This document shows, in pieces, positions 1-11,747 of a DNA stretch of 64,000 bases. Position 1 is the stretch's first letter. Each line of letters begins with the position of its first letter. Source of the stretch: Microbacterium sp. BK668 (GTDB taxonomy: Bacteria > Actinomycetota > Actinomycetes > Actinomycetales > Microbacteriaceae); assembly GCF_004362195.1 (NCBI RefSeq), contig NZ_SNWG01000001.1, positions 372,001 through 436,000 of the forward strand, in the 5' to 3' direction. The position numbers and the translations under genes are program-made. The notes under the pieces were generated by a model. That model did not search any database, was not told where the DNA came from, and saw only the letters and a program-made list of their open reading frames with translations.

Positions 1-2
1 CC

Positions 3-41
3 GGCCTCGTGGGGACCATGCTCCAGGCGTTCCGCGGATGA
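3..41 (+). CDS. 3' end of an unidentified upstream gene (partial)
   Basis: The first bases read in frame as a short tail ending FRG and a TGA stop at 39-41. That stop overlaps the ATG of the next gene in an ATGA junction, so the two are probably co-transcribed and translationally coupled. Only 12 residues are visible, too few for any family assignment. Confidence 0.3.
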   Translation, partial: GLVGTMLQAFRG

Positions 42-1675
42 CACCTTCGCGGCGCGGCGGCGACCTCGCCGCCGACTACATCGTCGTCGGCGCGGGCTCC
101 GCCGGGGCCGCCCTGGCCGCGCGGCTGAGCGAGGACCCGGGCGTCTCGGTGCTCCTGCTGGAGGCCGGCGGGCCCGACACGGCCCTGCCGCTGCACGTTC
201 CGGCCGCCTTCAAGGCGCTCTTCCGCGGCGAGTACGACTGGTCGTACGACACCGTCCCCCAGCGCGAGCTCGAGGACCGCGCGATCTACTGGCCGCGTGG
301 CAAGACGCTCGGCGGCTCATCGTCGCTCAACGCGATGATGTGGATCCGCGGGTTCGCGGCGGACTACGACGAGTGGGCGGACGTCGCCGGCCCCGCCTGG
401 TCGTGGAACGCCCTCGTCCCGTACTTCCGGCGGGTGGAGCGGACGGAGGACCCGGTCGACGAGACGCAGGGCAGTGACGGAGCGCAGCACGTCGAGCACC
501 AGCGCGATCCCCGCCCGCACACGGCGTCCTTCCTCAGGGCGGCGGCCGAGCGGGGGCATCCCGTCACCCCGCCGAACCTCGCGAGCGGTCAGGGGTTCGC
601 CCAGACGATGGTCTCGCAGCGCCGCGGCGCGCGGGCGTCGACAGCCGATGCGTACCTCCGTCCGGCCGCTGGACGACGCAGCCTCCGGGTGGTGACGCGC
701 GCCCACGTCCGGTCGGTCACCTTCGATCGAGCCACCGCCGAGAAGCCGCGTGCGACGGGGGTCTACGTCGAGATCGACGGCATCCCCCGGCATGCCCTCG
801 CGACCCGCGAGGTCGTACTCGCCGGCGGCGCCGTCAACACCCCCCAGCTCCTGCTGCTGAGCGGGATCGGACCCTCCGATCACCTCGCCGGGCACGGCAT
901 CCCGGTCCTCGTGCACAGTCCGGAGGTCGGCGCGAATCTCCAGGACCACCTGGTCGCGGGGCTCGCGCCGGCCGCGAAGGGCGGCACGCTCTACACCGCG
1001 GAGAGGCTGACCGAGCTCGCCCGCTATCTCGCGGCGAGGCGGGGGATGCTGACGTCCAACGTCGGGGAGGCCTACGGCTTCATCCGGACCGAGGTGGCCG
1101 ACCGCGCCGGCATGGCCGCGAACCTGCCGGACATCGAGATCATCTTCGCCCCGGCGCCGTACGTGGGGGAGGGGCTCGTCCCGCTGCCGGCCGAGGGGCT
1201 CACGGTCGGAGCGATCCTCCTCCGGCCGCGCAGCCGGGGCACGATCCGGCTCGCCTCCGCCGACCCGACGGTGAAGCCCCTCATCGACCCCGGCTACCTG
1301 ACCGACCCGGACGGCATCGACCGCGCCACGATGCTCGCCGGACTCGCCGAGTGCGAACGGCTCATCGCGACCGATGCCCTTCGTGCCGTCACGACGGGCG
1401 AGTGGGTGCAGCCCGAGGGCGGCGAGCGCATGAGCGCCCAGGAGCGGGCCGAGCTGTCCCTGCGCCGCTATTCGCACACCCTCTATCACCCGGTCGGGAC
1501 TGCGCGGATGGGGACGGACGCCGCGTCCGTCGTCGACCCCGAGCTGCGCGTCCGCGGAGTGGACGGGCTCCGCGTCGCCGACGCATCCGTCATCCCCACG
1601 ATCATCCGCGGTCACACCAACGCTCCTGCGATCGTCATCGGCGAGCGGGCGGCCGACCTCATCCGGGGTCGGTGA
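38..1675 (+). CDS. GMC-family FAD-dependent oxidoreductase (choline dehydrogenase-like)
   Basis: 545 aa, full length for a glucose-methanol-choline oxidoreductase. The FAD-binding Rossmann motif VGAGSAG is at residues 17-23. The first GMC signature is around 85-101 (PRGKTLGGSSSLNA). The second is GGAVNTPQLLLLSGIG near 268. The C-terminal catalytic region has HTLYHPVGTARMG and RGHTNAPA, supplying the His and Asn of the active site. The family oxidises primary alcohols such as choline, and the substrate cannot be read from sequence. The ATG overlaps the stop of the preceding gene (ATGA). No signal peptide, so probably cytosolic. Confidence 0.9.
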   Translation: MTPSRRGGDLAADYIVVGAGSAGAALAARLSEDPGVSVLLLEAGGPDTALPLHVPAAFKALFRGEYDWSYDTVPQRELEDRAIYWPRGKTLGGSSSLNAMMWIRGFAADYDEWADVAGPAWSWNALVPYFRRVERTEDPVDETQGSDGAQHVEHQRDPRPHTASFLRAAAERGHPVTPPNLASGQGFAQTMVSQRRGARASTADAYLRPAAGRRSLRVVTRAHVRSVTFDRATAEKPRATGVYVEIDGIPRHALATREVVLAGGAVNTPQLLLLSGIGPSDHLAGHGIPVLVHSPEVGANLQDHLVAGLAPAAKGGTLYTAERLTELARYLAARRGMLTSNVGEAYGFIRTEVADRAGMAANLPDIEIIFAPAPYVGEGLVPLPAEGLTVGAILLRPRSRGTIRLASADPTVKPLIDPGYLTDPDGIDRATMLAGLAECERLIATDALRAVTTGEWVQPEGGERMSAQERAELSLRRYSHTLYHPVGTARMGTDAASVVDPELRVRGVDGLRVADASVIPTIIRGHTNAPAIVIGERAADLIRGR

Positions 1676-1696
1676 TCGAAGGGCTCCTGACCAGGA

Positions 1697-1710
1697 CCCC
1701 TGATCAGGGG
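1697..1710. terminator. Palindrome between convergent genes
   Basis: The perfect 14-bp palindrome CCCCTGATCAGGGG sits in the 40-bp gap between the GMC oxidoreductase and the convergent prolyl aminopeptidase. It could act as a weak bidirectional terminator. It has no loop and no T-run, so this is tentative. Confidence 0.35.
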
Positions 1711-1715
1711 CTCGA

Positions 1716-2693
1716 TCAGGCTGCGAAGCGGTCGGTGGCCTCGCGCAGCGCCCGGGCGATGCCGGGCTCCGACGCCGCATGCCCGGCATCCGGGATGATC
1801 ACGAGCTCGGCCTCCGGCCACGCGCGGTGGAGGTCCCACGCCGTCATGGGCGGCGTGCACACGTCGTAGCGACCCTGCACGATGACGGCGGGGACGTCGC
1901 GGATCGCGTCCACGCCCGCGATGAGCTGCCCCTCCTCGAACCAGCCGCCGTGCATGAAGAAGTGGTTCTCGATCCGCGCGAAGGCGACGGCCTTCTTCGG
2001 ATCGGTCATCGTCGCGACGAGGTCGGGATTGGGCAGGAGCGTGAGGGTCGAGGCCTCCCAGCGGGTCCACGCCAGGCCCGCCGGCTCGTGGACGGCCGGA
2101 TCGGGGTCGGCCAGCCGACGCGCGTAGGCCTCGATCATGCGCGAGCGCTCCAGCACGGGGATGGGCGCGAGGAACTCCTCCCACAGGTCGGGGAAGACCG
2201 CCGACGCCCCGCCCTCGTAGAACCACTCCAGCTCCATGCGACGGAGCGTGAAGACCCCGCGCAGCACGAGCTCACTCACCGACGTCGGGTGCGCCTGCGC
2301 GTACGCGAGGGCCAGGGCGCTCCCCCACGACCCGCCGAACACCTGCCACCGCTCGATGCCCAGGTTGCGCCGCAGCAGCTCGATGTCGGCGACGAGGTGC
2401 CACGTCGTGTTGAAGCGCAGGTCGGCGTCCGGTTCGCTCGCGTGCGGGGTGCTGCGTCCGCAGCCGCGCTGGTCGAGCAGCACGATGCGGTACCTCTCGG
2501 GATCGAAGAACCGGCGATGCCACGGCGATGTCCCCCCGCCGGGACCGCCGTGCAGGAAGACGACCGGCTTGCCCTCCGGATTGCCGCTCTGCTCCCAGTA
2601 CACCCGCTGACCGTCCCCCACGATCAGCTGACCGCGCTCGTACGGCTTGATCCGGGGGTAGAGGATGTCGTCGAGGTGCGCGGGAGGGCTCAT
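1716..2693 (-). CDS. pip: Proline iminopeptidase (prolyl aminopeptidase, S33 family)
   Basis: 325 aa alpha/beta hydrolase that removes N-terminal proline from peptides in the cytosol. Visible features are the oxyanion-hole loop HGGPGGG (48-54), the family stretch DQRGCGRSTPH (74-84) and the nucleophile elbow GGSWGS with Ser122. The acid Asp lies in a YDVCTPP stretch and the His in a GHAASEPG stretch near the C-terminus. The ATG at 2693 overlaps the stop of the upstream zinc metallopeptidase gene (ATGA), which fixes the start. The frame stays open upstream, but only because it runs through that gene. Confidence 0.93.
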   Translation of the reverse strand: MSPPAHLDDILYPRIKPYERGQLIVGDGQRVYWEQSGNPEGKPVVFLHGGPGGGTSPWHRRFFDPERYRIVLLDQRGCGRSTPHASEPDADLRFNTTWHLVADIELLRRNLGIERWQVFGGSWGSALALAYAQAHPTSVSELVLRGVFTLRRMELEWFYEGGASAVFPDLWEEFLAPIPVLERSRMIEAYARRLADPDPAVHEPAGLAWTRWEASTLTLLPNPDLVATMTDPKKAVAFARIENHFFMHGGWFEEGQLIAGVDAIRDVPAVIVQGRYDVCTPPMTAWDLHRAWPEAELVIIPDAGHAASEPGIARALREATDRFAA

Positions 2694-3562
2694 AGCCGGC
2701 TTCCGGAGACCGAGAAGGTGTCGCAGGCCTGGTAGCCGCCCTGATACCCGGTCTCGAACCAGCGCTCCCGCTGCTCGCTCGAGCCGTGGGTCCAGGACTC
2801 CGGGTTCACGGGCGCTCCCGACTCGCGCTGGATGTGGTCGTCGCCCACCGACTGCGCGGCGTTGATCGCGTCGCGCACCTGCTCGGGCGTCGGCCGCTGG
2901 AGGAATGCGACGCCGTTCTCGTCCGTCTGCTCGCCCGCGTGCGCGACCCACGCCCCCGCGAGGCAGTCCGCCTGCAGCTCGGTGCGCACGCCGTTGCTGT
3001 CGGGCCCCGATCCGTTGTCGGGGTAGCGGTCCATGACGCCGCTCAGGTGCTGGATGTGGTGGCCGTACTCGTGCGCGAGCACGTAGAGCTGGGCGAGCGG
3101 GCCCGCGGTCGCGTCGAACCGCTCGCGCAGAAGCGCGAAGAACGTCGGATCGACGTACACCGTCTCCTCGGGCGGGCAGTAGAAGGGCCCCGTGGCGTTG
3201 GAGGCGGTCCCGCATGCGGTCGAGGTCTGTCCATCGACGATGATGAGCTGCGGCTGCCGATAGCCCTCGATGTTCTCCGACCAGTACTGGTCGAGATTGA
3301 GGGATGCCGCGGCGAGCCTGCAGTCGTCGCGCGCGTTCGCATCCGAGCCGGTCTCGCAGTTCGCGACCTCGCTCTCCTGGCCGCTGCCCCCGCCACCGGT
3401 GAGCGGGCCGACGACCCCCGAGATGTCCGTACCGGTGAAGAGGCTGAACAGCAGCACCGCGAGCGCACCGAGACCCGCGACGCCGCCGCCGGCGACTGCG
3501 ACCCCGGCACCGCGGCGCTTCGCCGTGTTGCCCCCGACCCGGGCGTTGTCGTTGAACGTCAT
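2690..3562 (-). CDS. YpfJ-type neutral zinc metallopeptidase, membrane anchored
   Basis: 290 aa. Basic N-terminus, one transmembrane segment at about residues 18-42, a glycine/serine-rich linker, then a metallopeptidase domain. The zinc-site HEYGHHIQ (HExxH) is followed by a second cluster with [11 protein letters not shown]. These are marks of the putative neutral zinc metallopeptidase family related to E. coli YpfJ. Cysteines in the outer domain suggest an extracytoplasmic fold. The start [11 protein letters not shown] is preferred because the extension to 3676 overlaps the divergent mdh start. The stop overlaps the start of pip. Confidence 0.88.
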   Translation of the reverse strand: MTFNDNARVGGNTAKRRGAGVAVAGGGVAGLGALAVLLFSLFTGTDISGVVGPLTGGGGSGQESEVANCETGSDANARDDCRLAAASLNLDQYWSENIEGYRQPQLIIVDGQTSTACGTASNATGPFYCPPEETVYVDPTFFALLRERFDATAGPLAQLYVLAHEYGHHIQHLSGVMDRYPDNGSGPDSNGVRTELQADCLAGAWVAHAGEQTDENGVAFLQRPTPEQVRDAINAAQSVGDDHIQRESGAPVNPESWTHGSSEQRERWFETGYQGGYQACDTFSVSGSRL

Positions 3563-3644
3563 GGGGTCACGGTACCCCGAGCGGCCCGCCCGCACTCGAA
3601 ACGGCGCCCCCCTTGCGCACAGGCCCGGGAATAGGCTCGGTGCC

Positions 3645-4655
3645 ATGGCGACCTCACCCACGACCGTGACGATCACGGGCGCCGGCGGCCAGATCGGCTA
3701 CGCCCTGCTGTTCCGGATCGCCGCCGGCGACATGCTGGGGCCCGATCGCCCCGTGCGTCTGCGGCTCCTCGAGATCCCCCAGGGCCTGCGCTCGGCGGAG
3801 GGTGCGGCCCTCGAGCTCCAGGACTGCGCCTTCCCGCTTCTCGAGGACGTCGAGGTCACCGACGATCCGCGCACGGCGTTCGAGGGGTGCAGCGTCGGTC
3901 TTCTCGTCGGCGCTCGGCCGCGGGGACCGGGCATGGAGCGCGCCGATCTGCTGGCCGCCAACGCCGGCATCTTCGGACCTCAGGGCGAGGCGATCGGCGA
4001 GGCCGCGGCATCCGACGTCCGGGTCGTCGTCGTGGGCAACCCGGCCAACACGAACGCGCTTCTCGCCTCGGCGCGCGCCGGCGCCGTGCCCGCGGATCGC
4101 TTCACGGCGCTCACGCGTCTCGATCACAACCGCGCGGTCGCGCAGCTCATCGAGGCGCTCGACGTCCGCGCCGACGAGATCGAGGGCGTCGCGATCTGGG
4201 GGAATCACTCGGCCACGCAGTTCCCCGACGTCTCGCATGCGACGGCGCGAGGAGTGCCCGTCGTCGACGCTCTGGCCGAGCGGCTCGGCGGCCGAGACGC
4301 TGCGATCGACTGGCTCGACGAGAGCTTCGTCCCGCGCGTCGCCAAGCGCGGCGCCGAGATCATCGAGGTCCGGGGCTCGTCGTCGGTCGCCTCGGCCGCG
4401 AACGCGGCGATCGAGCACGTGCGTGACGAGCAGGCCGGCACCGGCCCCCGGTGGACCTCCGCCGCCGTCGTCTCCCGGGGGGAGTACGGCGTCCCGGAGG
4501 GACTCGTCTGCTCGTTCCCCGTGACCTCCGGCGGCTCGGGCTATCGCGTGGTGGAGGGCCTCGACCTCGACGATCGATCGCGCGCGCGGTTCGAGGCATC
4601 CGTCGCCGAACTGGTGGCGGAGCGCGACGCCGTACGCGCGCTCGGCGTCCTCTGA
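3645..4655 (+). CDS. mdh: Malate dehydrogenase (NAD-dependent, group 2 type)
   Basis: 336 aa TCA-cycle enzyme interconverting malate and oxaloacetate. NAD-binding loop GAGGQIG at 12-18, the substrate-binding loop carrying Arg91 and Arg99 ([11 protein letters not shown]), Asp160 in LTRLDHNRA, and catalytic His188 in [18 protein letters not shown] hexamer at 3632-3637 ends 7 nt before the ATG, and there is no Shine-Dalgarno sequence, so the transcript may be leaderless. The antiporter gene follows 3 nt downstream. Confidence 0.95.
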   Translation: MATSPTTVTITGAGGQIGYALLFRIAAGDMLGPDRPVRLRLLEIPQGLRSAEGAALELQDCAFPLLEDVEVTDDPRTAFEGCSVGLLVGARPRGPGMERADLLAANAGIFGPQGEAIGEAAASDVRVVVVGNPANTNALLASARAGAVPADRFTALTRLDHNRAVAQLIEALDVRADEIEGVAIWGNHSATQFPDVSHATARGVPVVDALAERLGGRDAAIDWLDESFVPRVAKRGAEIIEVRGSSSVASAANAAIEHVRDEQAGTGPRWTSAAVVSRGEYGVPEGLVCSFPVTSGGSGYRVVEGLDLDDRSRARFEASVAELVAERDAVRALGVL

Positions 4656-4658
4656 TCG

Positions 4659-6428
4659 ATGGAGGCCCTCGTCCTAGCCGTCGTCGCGATCCTCGCGATC
4701 GCGGTGACGACGGCCATCGCCCCGAAGGTCCGGATCGCGGGGCCGCTGCTGCTCGTGGGCCTCGGCCTCGGCGTGAGCCTTCTGCCGTTCGTCCCGGCGT
4801 TCACGGTGGACCCCGAGATCATCCTCGTCGGCATCCTCCCGCCGCTGCTGTACTCGGCGGCGGTCCAGCTGCCCGCGATCGAGTTCCGCCGGGACTTCGG
4901 CGCCGTGGCCGGACTCTCGGTGCTCCTCGTTCTGCTGAGCTCGGTCGCGCTCGCTTTCTTCTTCTCGGCCGTCGTGCCGGGACTGGGCTTCTACCTCGCG
5001 CTGGCACTCGGGGCGATCCTGAGCCCGACGGATGCCGTCGCGACCGCCATCGTGCGGCGGCTCGGCATCTCCCGGCGCGTCGTGACGCTCCTCGAGGGTG
5101 AGAGCCTGCTGAACGACGCGACCTCCCTCGTGATCCTCCGCGTCGCCGTCGCGATCGCCGTGACCGGGAGCGTTCCCGAGGGGGGCGTGCTCGGGTCGTT
5201 CCTCTGGGGCGTCTTCATCGCCGTCGTGATCGGCGCCGTGGTGGGCTGGATCAACCTCCGCATCCGCCACCTCGTGCACAACTCCGCGGCGAACACGGCG
5301 ATCGGCATCGTCGTCCCCTTCATCGCATACATCCCCACCGAGCAGCTGGAGGGGTCGGGGCTCGTCGCCGCCGTGGTCGCCGGCATCGTCACGGGTCAGG
5401 GCGCCGCGCGCTGGTTCACGCCCGAGCAGCGACTGTCGGACGAGCTCAACTGGCGGACGATCGAACTCGTGCTCGAAGGCGGGGTCTTCCTGCTCATGGG
5501 CCTGGAGCTCAAAGATCTGCTCCTGGCCAACTTCGAGGACGAGCAGGGCATCGGACACGCGGCGTGGCTCGCGGTGACGGCGTTCGGGATCATCCTGGCG
5601 GTGCGGGCCGCCTACGTCTCGCTCCTCGTGTGGCTGCAGAGCCGGCGCGCCCGGCGGAAGCTGGCGTCGCGAGACAGACTCCAGTCGTTCCATGAGCGCA
5701 TCGACGCCATCGAGAGCGGCGCACTGCCACCGCCGGGCCGTGGGGCGCCTCCGGGGCGGACGGCGCGGCCGGAGCCGCGCCGGACGGATCCCGAGCGCCG
5801 GCAGCGCCGCATCGGCATGATGCGCACGCGCGTCTCCCGCGCGCTCGCCGACCTGGACTACTACCAGGCGTCGCCGCTCGGCTGGAAGCACGGGACGGTC
5901 ATCGTCTGGGCCGGGATGCGCGGCGTCGTCACCCTCGCGGCCGCGCAGACGCTTCCGGTCGAGACATCGGACCGGCCGCTGCTCGTCTTCGTCGCCTTCC
6001 TCGTCGCGGTGGGGAGCCTCATGCTCCAGGGACTCACGCTTCCGTGGCTGGTCAGGATGCTGCGCATCGACGACTCCGCGGCCGACACCGTCAGCCGGGC
6101 AGAGCAGGTGCGTCTCGACGACGAGCTCCGCCGGGCCGCGGCATCCGCGCTCTCCGGCCCGGCCCTCGCCAAGCGCGACGGCTCGGCCTTCCCGGCGGAT
6201 CTCGTCGAGCGCGTCGGATCTCGGCTCGTCGAGCCTCCCGACGACGCCGAGACCGCCGCCGTCCGCGAGGTGCTCGAGCTTCGGCTGGCGATGATCGAGG
6301 TGATGCGGCGCCGGCTCACCGAGCTGTCGTCGGGCGGCATCTACAGCACCGCCGTTCTGCGGCACGCCCTCGCAGAGCTCGACGCGGATCAGCTGAGCCT
6401 CGAGCTGCGCCTCGAGGACGGTGACTGA
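4659..6428 (+). CDS. Na+/H+ antiporter (CPA1 family)
   Basis: 589 aa. About 400 N-terminal residues form 10-12 membrane helices with CPA1 landmarks: ILPPLLYSAAV, LSPTDAVAT and EGESLLNDATS. The helix after GWKHGTVIVWAGMRGVVTLA is also typical of the family. A roughly 70-residue charged cytoplasmic insertion (residues about 325-400, rich in Arg and Pro) lies before the last helices. A soluble tail of about 120 residues with coiled-coil potential ends the protein. It probably exchanges Na+ or K+ for protons. The start is 3 nt after mdh, so coupled translation is likely. Confidence 0.9.
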   Translation: MEALVLAVVAILAIAVTTAIAPKVRIAGPLLLVGLGLGVSLLPFVPAFTVDPEIILVGILPPLLYSAAVQLPAIEFRRDFGAVAGLSVLLVLLSSVALAFFFSAVVPGLGFYLALALGAILSPTDAVATAIVRRLGISRRVVTLLEGESLLNDATSLVILRVAVAIAVTGSVPEGGVLGSFLWGVFIAVVIGAVVGWINLRIRHLVHNSAANTAIGIVVPFIAYIPTEQLEGSGLVAAVVAGIVTGQGAARWFTPEQRLSDELNWRTIELVLEGGVFLLMGLELKDLLLANFEDEQGIGHAAWLAVTAFGIILAVRAAYVSLLVWLQSRRARRKLASRDRLQSFHERIDAIESGALPPPGRGAPPGRTARPEPRRTDPERRQRRIGMMRTRVSRALADLDYYQASPLGWKHGTVIVWAGMRGVVTLAAAQTLPVETSDRPLLVFVAFLVAVGSLMLQGLTLPWLVRMLRIDDSAADTVSRAEQVRLDDELRRAAASALSGPALAKRDGSAFPADLVERVGSRLVEPPDDAETAAVREVLELRLAMIEVMRRRLTELSSGGIYSTAVLRHALAELDADQLSLELRLEDGD

Positions 6429-6487
6429 TCGGCTTCTGCGTCACTGAAGGCGCGCTTCGCGAGGCACAATGGGAGCGGAGGTGCGCC

Positions 6488-6952
6488 ATGGCGGAGCTGT
6501 TCGAGACGACGGAGCCTGCGGCCGTGCGCGCCGAGACGGCTCCGCTCCACCTGCCGCACGCGGCCACGGAGTGCCCGAAGTGCTTCACGGAGCTGCAGCG
6601 CGACCGGGACTGGTGGCTCGCGCGGCCGGCGGGATCCCGCCTCGTCGGACTGGTCGTCGCACGCGACGACATGCCCTCGATCGTCGAGCAGCGCGACGAG
6701 CTGACCCGCTTCGGCGTGCCGATCGAAGGATTCCGCCACCCCGCGCCCGAGACGCTCGAGTCGTGGGAGGAGCGCCTCTTCCGGCTCTTCGGCCGGCTCA
6801 CGCGCGGCGATGTGCTGGTGGTGACGAACGTCCACGCTCTCGGCCGCGACACCGACGAGGAGACGCGCACGATCGCGGAGCTCGCCCGACGGGGGGTCGT
6901 CGTCAAAGTGCTGCGCCACGGCGCCCGCCACCTCCACGACGCCCTCGGCTGA
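6488..6952 (+). CDS. Resolvase-fold orphan lacking the catalytic serine
   Basis: 154 aa. Residues about 103-140 (RGDVLVVTNVHALGRDTDEE and onward) resemble the serine-recombinase N-terminal motif PGDTLVVWKLDRLGRS, and RLVGLVVARDD near 50 occupies the place of the usual YARVS strand. The catalytic serine is absent, and no DNA-binding C-terminal domain is present. It therefore looks like a degenerate or repurposed resolvase fold with no expected recombinase activity. A GGAGG Shine-Dalgarno 7 nt upstream supports this start. No role is assigned. Confidence 0.7.
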   Translation: MAELFETTEPAAVRAETAPLHLPHAATECPKCFTELQRDRDWWLARPAGSRLVGLVVARDDMPSIVEQRDELTRFGVPIEGFRHPAPETLESWEERLFRLFGRLTRGDVLVVTNVHALGRDTDEETRTIAELARRGVVVKVLRHGARHLHDALG

Positions 6953-7033
6953 CGCTCAGCGCCCGGGCGGTTCCGGCCGTCGAGCGAGGGGCGCGAAGCG
7001 CCGCATACGGAACGCGCCGCACCCCGAGAAGCC

Positions 7034-9397
<2,364 letters not shown>

Positions 9398-9460
9398 GTG
9401 CCCTCCTCGGCCGGCTGAAACCCCCGCCAGTCTGCCGCACACCGAGGACACCTCGCGTCC

Positions 9461-10135
9461 TCAGTCGGCGGGCCGCGCTCCCACGAGCTGAAGCAGCACC
9501 ACGGTGTTGTCGGGAGCGCGGGCGTTCGGATCCCACCCCTCCGGGCGGAAGCAGGTCACCAGCGCGAGGCGGCCCGGGACGATCGCGGCGACGCGGGGAT
9601 CCTGCGTGAAGTCGGGCTTCGACATCGTGAGGATCTCGTCGACGCGGTAGACCAGCTCGCCGTTCGACGTCGTGAGGGTGGCCTCGTCGCCCGGTCGCAC
9701 GCTCTTCAGGTCGTTGAACACCGCCGGCTCGATCCAGGAGTGGCCGAAGATGTAGACCGTGTTGCGGGCGTCGGTGCCGGGCATGGGATCGGCGACGCCG
9801 GAGTACCACGAGATCGTGTCCAGTCCGGCGGGGTTGATCCCGCCCTCGGCCGCGGCGTCGTCCGCCGTGTACTCCTCGACGGGTCCGTCGATCCGGGCCG
9901 CCGGGAAGACGAGCCGGGTGGGCACGGCGACAGGCACCAGCCCGAGGGCGGCCGACGGCGAAGGGGCCGCCGGGGACGGCGTGGCGGACGGTGGGGGCGC
10001 CTGCGTGGTCGTCGGCGCCGATCCGGCGAGGCCCGCGTCGTCCTGCCGGGGTGTCGCACACCCCGGCAGGACGACGCAGACGGCGAGGGCCGCGGCGACG
10101 AGCGCCCCGCGGGCGCGGGTCGCTCCGTGGATCAT
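9461..10135 (-). CDS. Class F-like sortase, lipoprotein-type N-terminus
   Basis: 224 aa. A signal segment ends in VVLPGCA, a plausible lipobox with Cys. A Pro/Thr/Ser-rich linker of about 40 residues follows, and then a sortase domain with catalytic His in IFGHSW, Cys in LVTCF and Arg in DPNARAP. It probably joins a cell-surface substrate to the envelope from outside the membrane. The ATG overlaps the stop of the upstream gene (ATGA), so enzyme and candidate substrate are made together. Confidence 0.85.
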   Translation of the reverse strand: MIHGATRARGALVAAALAVCVVLPGCATPRQDDAGLAGSAPTTTQAPPPSATPSPAAPSPSAALGLVPVAVPTRLVFPAARIDGPVEEYTADDAAAEGGINPAGLDTISWYSGVADPMPGTDARNTVYIFGHSWIEPAVFNDLKSVRPGDEATLTTSNGELVYRVDEILTMSKPDFTQDPRVAAIVPGRLALVTCFRPEGWDPNARAPDNTVVLLQLVGARPAD

Positions 10136-10830
10136 CGGCGCGTGAGCGATCCCGTCACTCGGCCGCCGATGGCGGCGGCGAGGATCGCTCCGATCGTCAC
10201 GGCGAAGCCGAGGAGCGGCGACGGGGACGAACCCGCGAGCTCCGCGCCGTCGGTCTTGGCCGCGGGGAGCTTGTTGGTGGCGACGGGCTGCGTGGTGCCG
10301 GGGACCGGCGCCGTGGTGCCGCCGTCGGTCGGCGTGACCACGACGGGCGGTGTGACGGGGTCGACCGGCGGAGGCGGCGGCGGGGCGTCGCAGCCGACGA
10401 CCGTGATGCGCGGGTCGGGGTACGAGAGAGGCTCGCCGATCCAGTCGGGCGCGGTCGCCTCGAGACTGCCGAAGCCGAACGCGAAGGCGATCGCGCCGCC
10501 TCCGAGGTCGGCGCACGTGCGACCGGCGAGCACCCGGTAGTAGGTCTTCTCCTCATCGGGTTGGTAGAGCTCCGGCCCGTAGCTGTAGCGCTGGCCGTCG
10601 ACATCCTGGACGATGGCAGCGCCGTAGGCCGGGACCGTGGACAGACTGTGCGTCCAGACCTCTACCGACACCGAGCCGGGGGTGACGCTGAAGTCCAGTG
10701 TCACGCGGCCCTCGCCGCTGATGGTCTCGTCCGCCGCGGAAGCCGCCCCAGTGGCTCCTACTGCGCTGAGAAGTCCGACGACGACGGCTACCGCCGCCAG
10801 ACTCGATGCACGAACATGCTTGTACTTCAC
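10132..10830 (-). CDS. Secreted surface protein, candidate sortase substrate
   Basis: 232 aa. N-terminal signal peptide (cleavage probably after ASA near residue 33), a beta-rich domain with two cysteines, then a proline/threonine spacer with PPPPPPVDP. The C-terminus is a hydrophobic helix ending SLTRR, preceded by KLPAAKTDGAEL. This layout (motif, helix, basic tail) is a sorting signal, but the motif is not a clean LPxTG or LAxTG. Starts with GTG after GAGGGGG. Directly coupled to the sortase, so probably its dedicated substrate. The function of the domain is unknown. Confidence 0.75.
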   Translation of the reverse strand: MKYKHVRASSLAAVAVVVGLLSAVGATGAASAADETISGEGRVTLDFSVTPGSVSVEVWTHSLSTVPAYGAAIVQDVDGQRYSYGPELYQPDEEKTYYRVLAGRTCADLGGGAIAFAFGFGSLEATAPDWIGEPLSYPDPRITVVGCDAPPPPPPVDPVTPPVVVTPTDGGTTAPVPGTTQPVATNKLPAAKTDGAELAGSSPSPLLGFAVTIGAILAAAIGGRVTGSLTRR

Positions 10831-10977
10831 GAGTTGCCCCCTCAGTGAACTCGGGTGATTCGGGATGCGGCGAGGGGCGATTCGGAACGACCCCGGCGGT
10901 CCGAATGGCAGCCCCGCCGAGTCAGCTGTGTTGCTCGCTGCGCCGAAGCTATCAGCGGAAACTGCACCGCTTTGTTA

Positions 10978-10995
10978 CGAACGGGTGACCGTTCG
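10978..10995. promoter_or_regulatory. Small dyad upstream of the sortase operon
   Basis: CGAACGG, a four-base spacer and CCGTTCG form a perfect 7-bp inverted repeat, about 150 bp before the surface-protein start and 60 bp beyond the end of tag. It may be a regulator site or the terminator of tag. The rest of the 227-bp gap (10831-11057) shows no further gene. Confidence 0.35.
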
Positions 10996-11057
10996 GATTC
11001 GGTGCGCGGAAGGGAGCGTGATCCGACGACGGGACGGCGGGCGGCCCGGCCGCGGGT

Positions 11058-11633
11058 TCACCCGGCGCGCCAGCACCCCTCGATGTGGTCGTCGACCATC
11101 CCGGTCGACTGCATGAGCGCGTAGATCGTCGTCGGCCCGACGAATCGGAAGCCTCGCGTGCGCAGGGCGCGGGACGCGGCATCCGACTCCGATGTCGTGG
11201 CGGGCACGTCGGCCAAGCTCTGCGGGCGCGGTCGCTCGGTGGAGGGGGCGAACGACCACAGCAGCTCGTCGAGCTCTCCCTCGCACATCGCCGTGACGAT
11301 CCGGGCGTTGGCGATCGTGGCGAGGATCTTGGCGCGATTGCGCACGATCCCCGCGTCGCCCATGAGCCGCTCGACATCGTCGTCGTCGAAGCGCGCGACG
11401 GCCCCGGGCTCGAAGCCCGCGAAGACCTCACGGAACCGCGGGCGCTTGCGCAGGATGGTGATCCACGACAGCCCGGCCTGGAAGCCCTCGAGGCTCATCT
11501 TCTCGAACAGCGCCCGGTCGCCGTGGAGGGGGGTGCCCCACTCCTCGTCGTGGTAGCGGCGGTATTCGGCGTCGTCGCCGACCCAGGCGCAGCGGGCGAC
11601 CCCGTCGGGATCCGTGCGGAGGGCGGCGTTCAT
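11058..11633 (-). CDS. tag: DNA-3-methyladenine glycosylase I
   Basis: 191 aa base-excision repair enzyme removing 3-methyladenine. The zinc ligands expected for Tag are present in the right pattern: Cys15, His28, His183 and Cys187 (HIEGC). Other family stretches are RCAWVGDDAEYRRYHDEEWG, GFQAGLSWITILRKR and the NRAKI segment. Complete and the usual length. Confidence 0.95.
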   Translation of the reverse strand: MNAALRTDPDGVARCAWVGDDAEYRRYHDEEWGTPLHGDRALFEKMSLEGFQAGLSWITILRKRPRFREVFAGFEPGAVARFDDDDVERLMGDAGIVRNRAKILATIANARIVTAMCEGELDELLWSFAPSTERPRPQSLADVPATTSESDAASRALRTRGFRFVGPTTIYALMQSTGMVDDHIEGCWRAG

Positions 11634-11702
11634 CCCGACAGCCTAGGACCGCCCGCCGACATGCGACCGGCGGGTCGGCGTCGACGCGGGGCGGAACGAC
11701 GC

Positions 11703-11730
11703 GGCCCCGCCCGCGCGCGCGGACGGGGCC
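11703..11730. terminator. GC-rich hairpin after the acyl-CoA oxidase gene
   Basis: GGCCCCG at 11703-11709 pairs with CGGGGCC at 11724-11730, with further internal C/G pairing. It lies 18 nt beyond the stop of the leftward acyl-CoA oxidase-like gene. There is no U-run, which is normal for such hairpins in high-GC actinobacteria. Confidence 0.55.
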
Positions 11731-11747
11731 GGTGGCCGACGGCCGGA

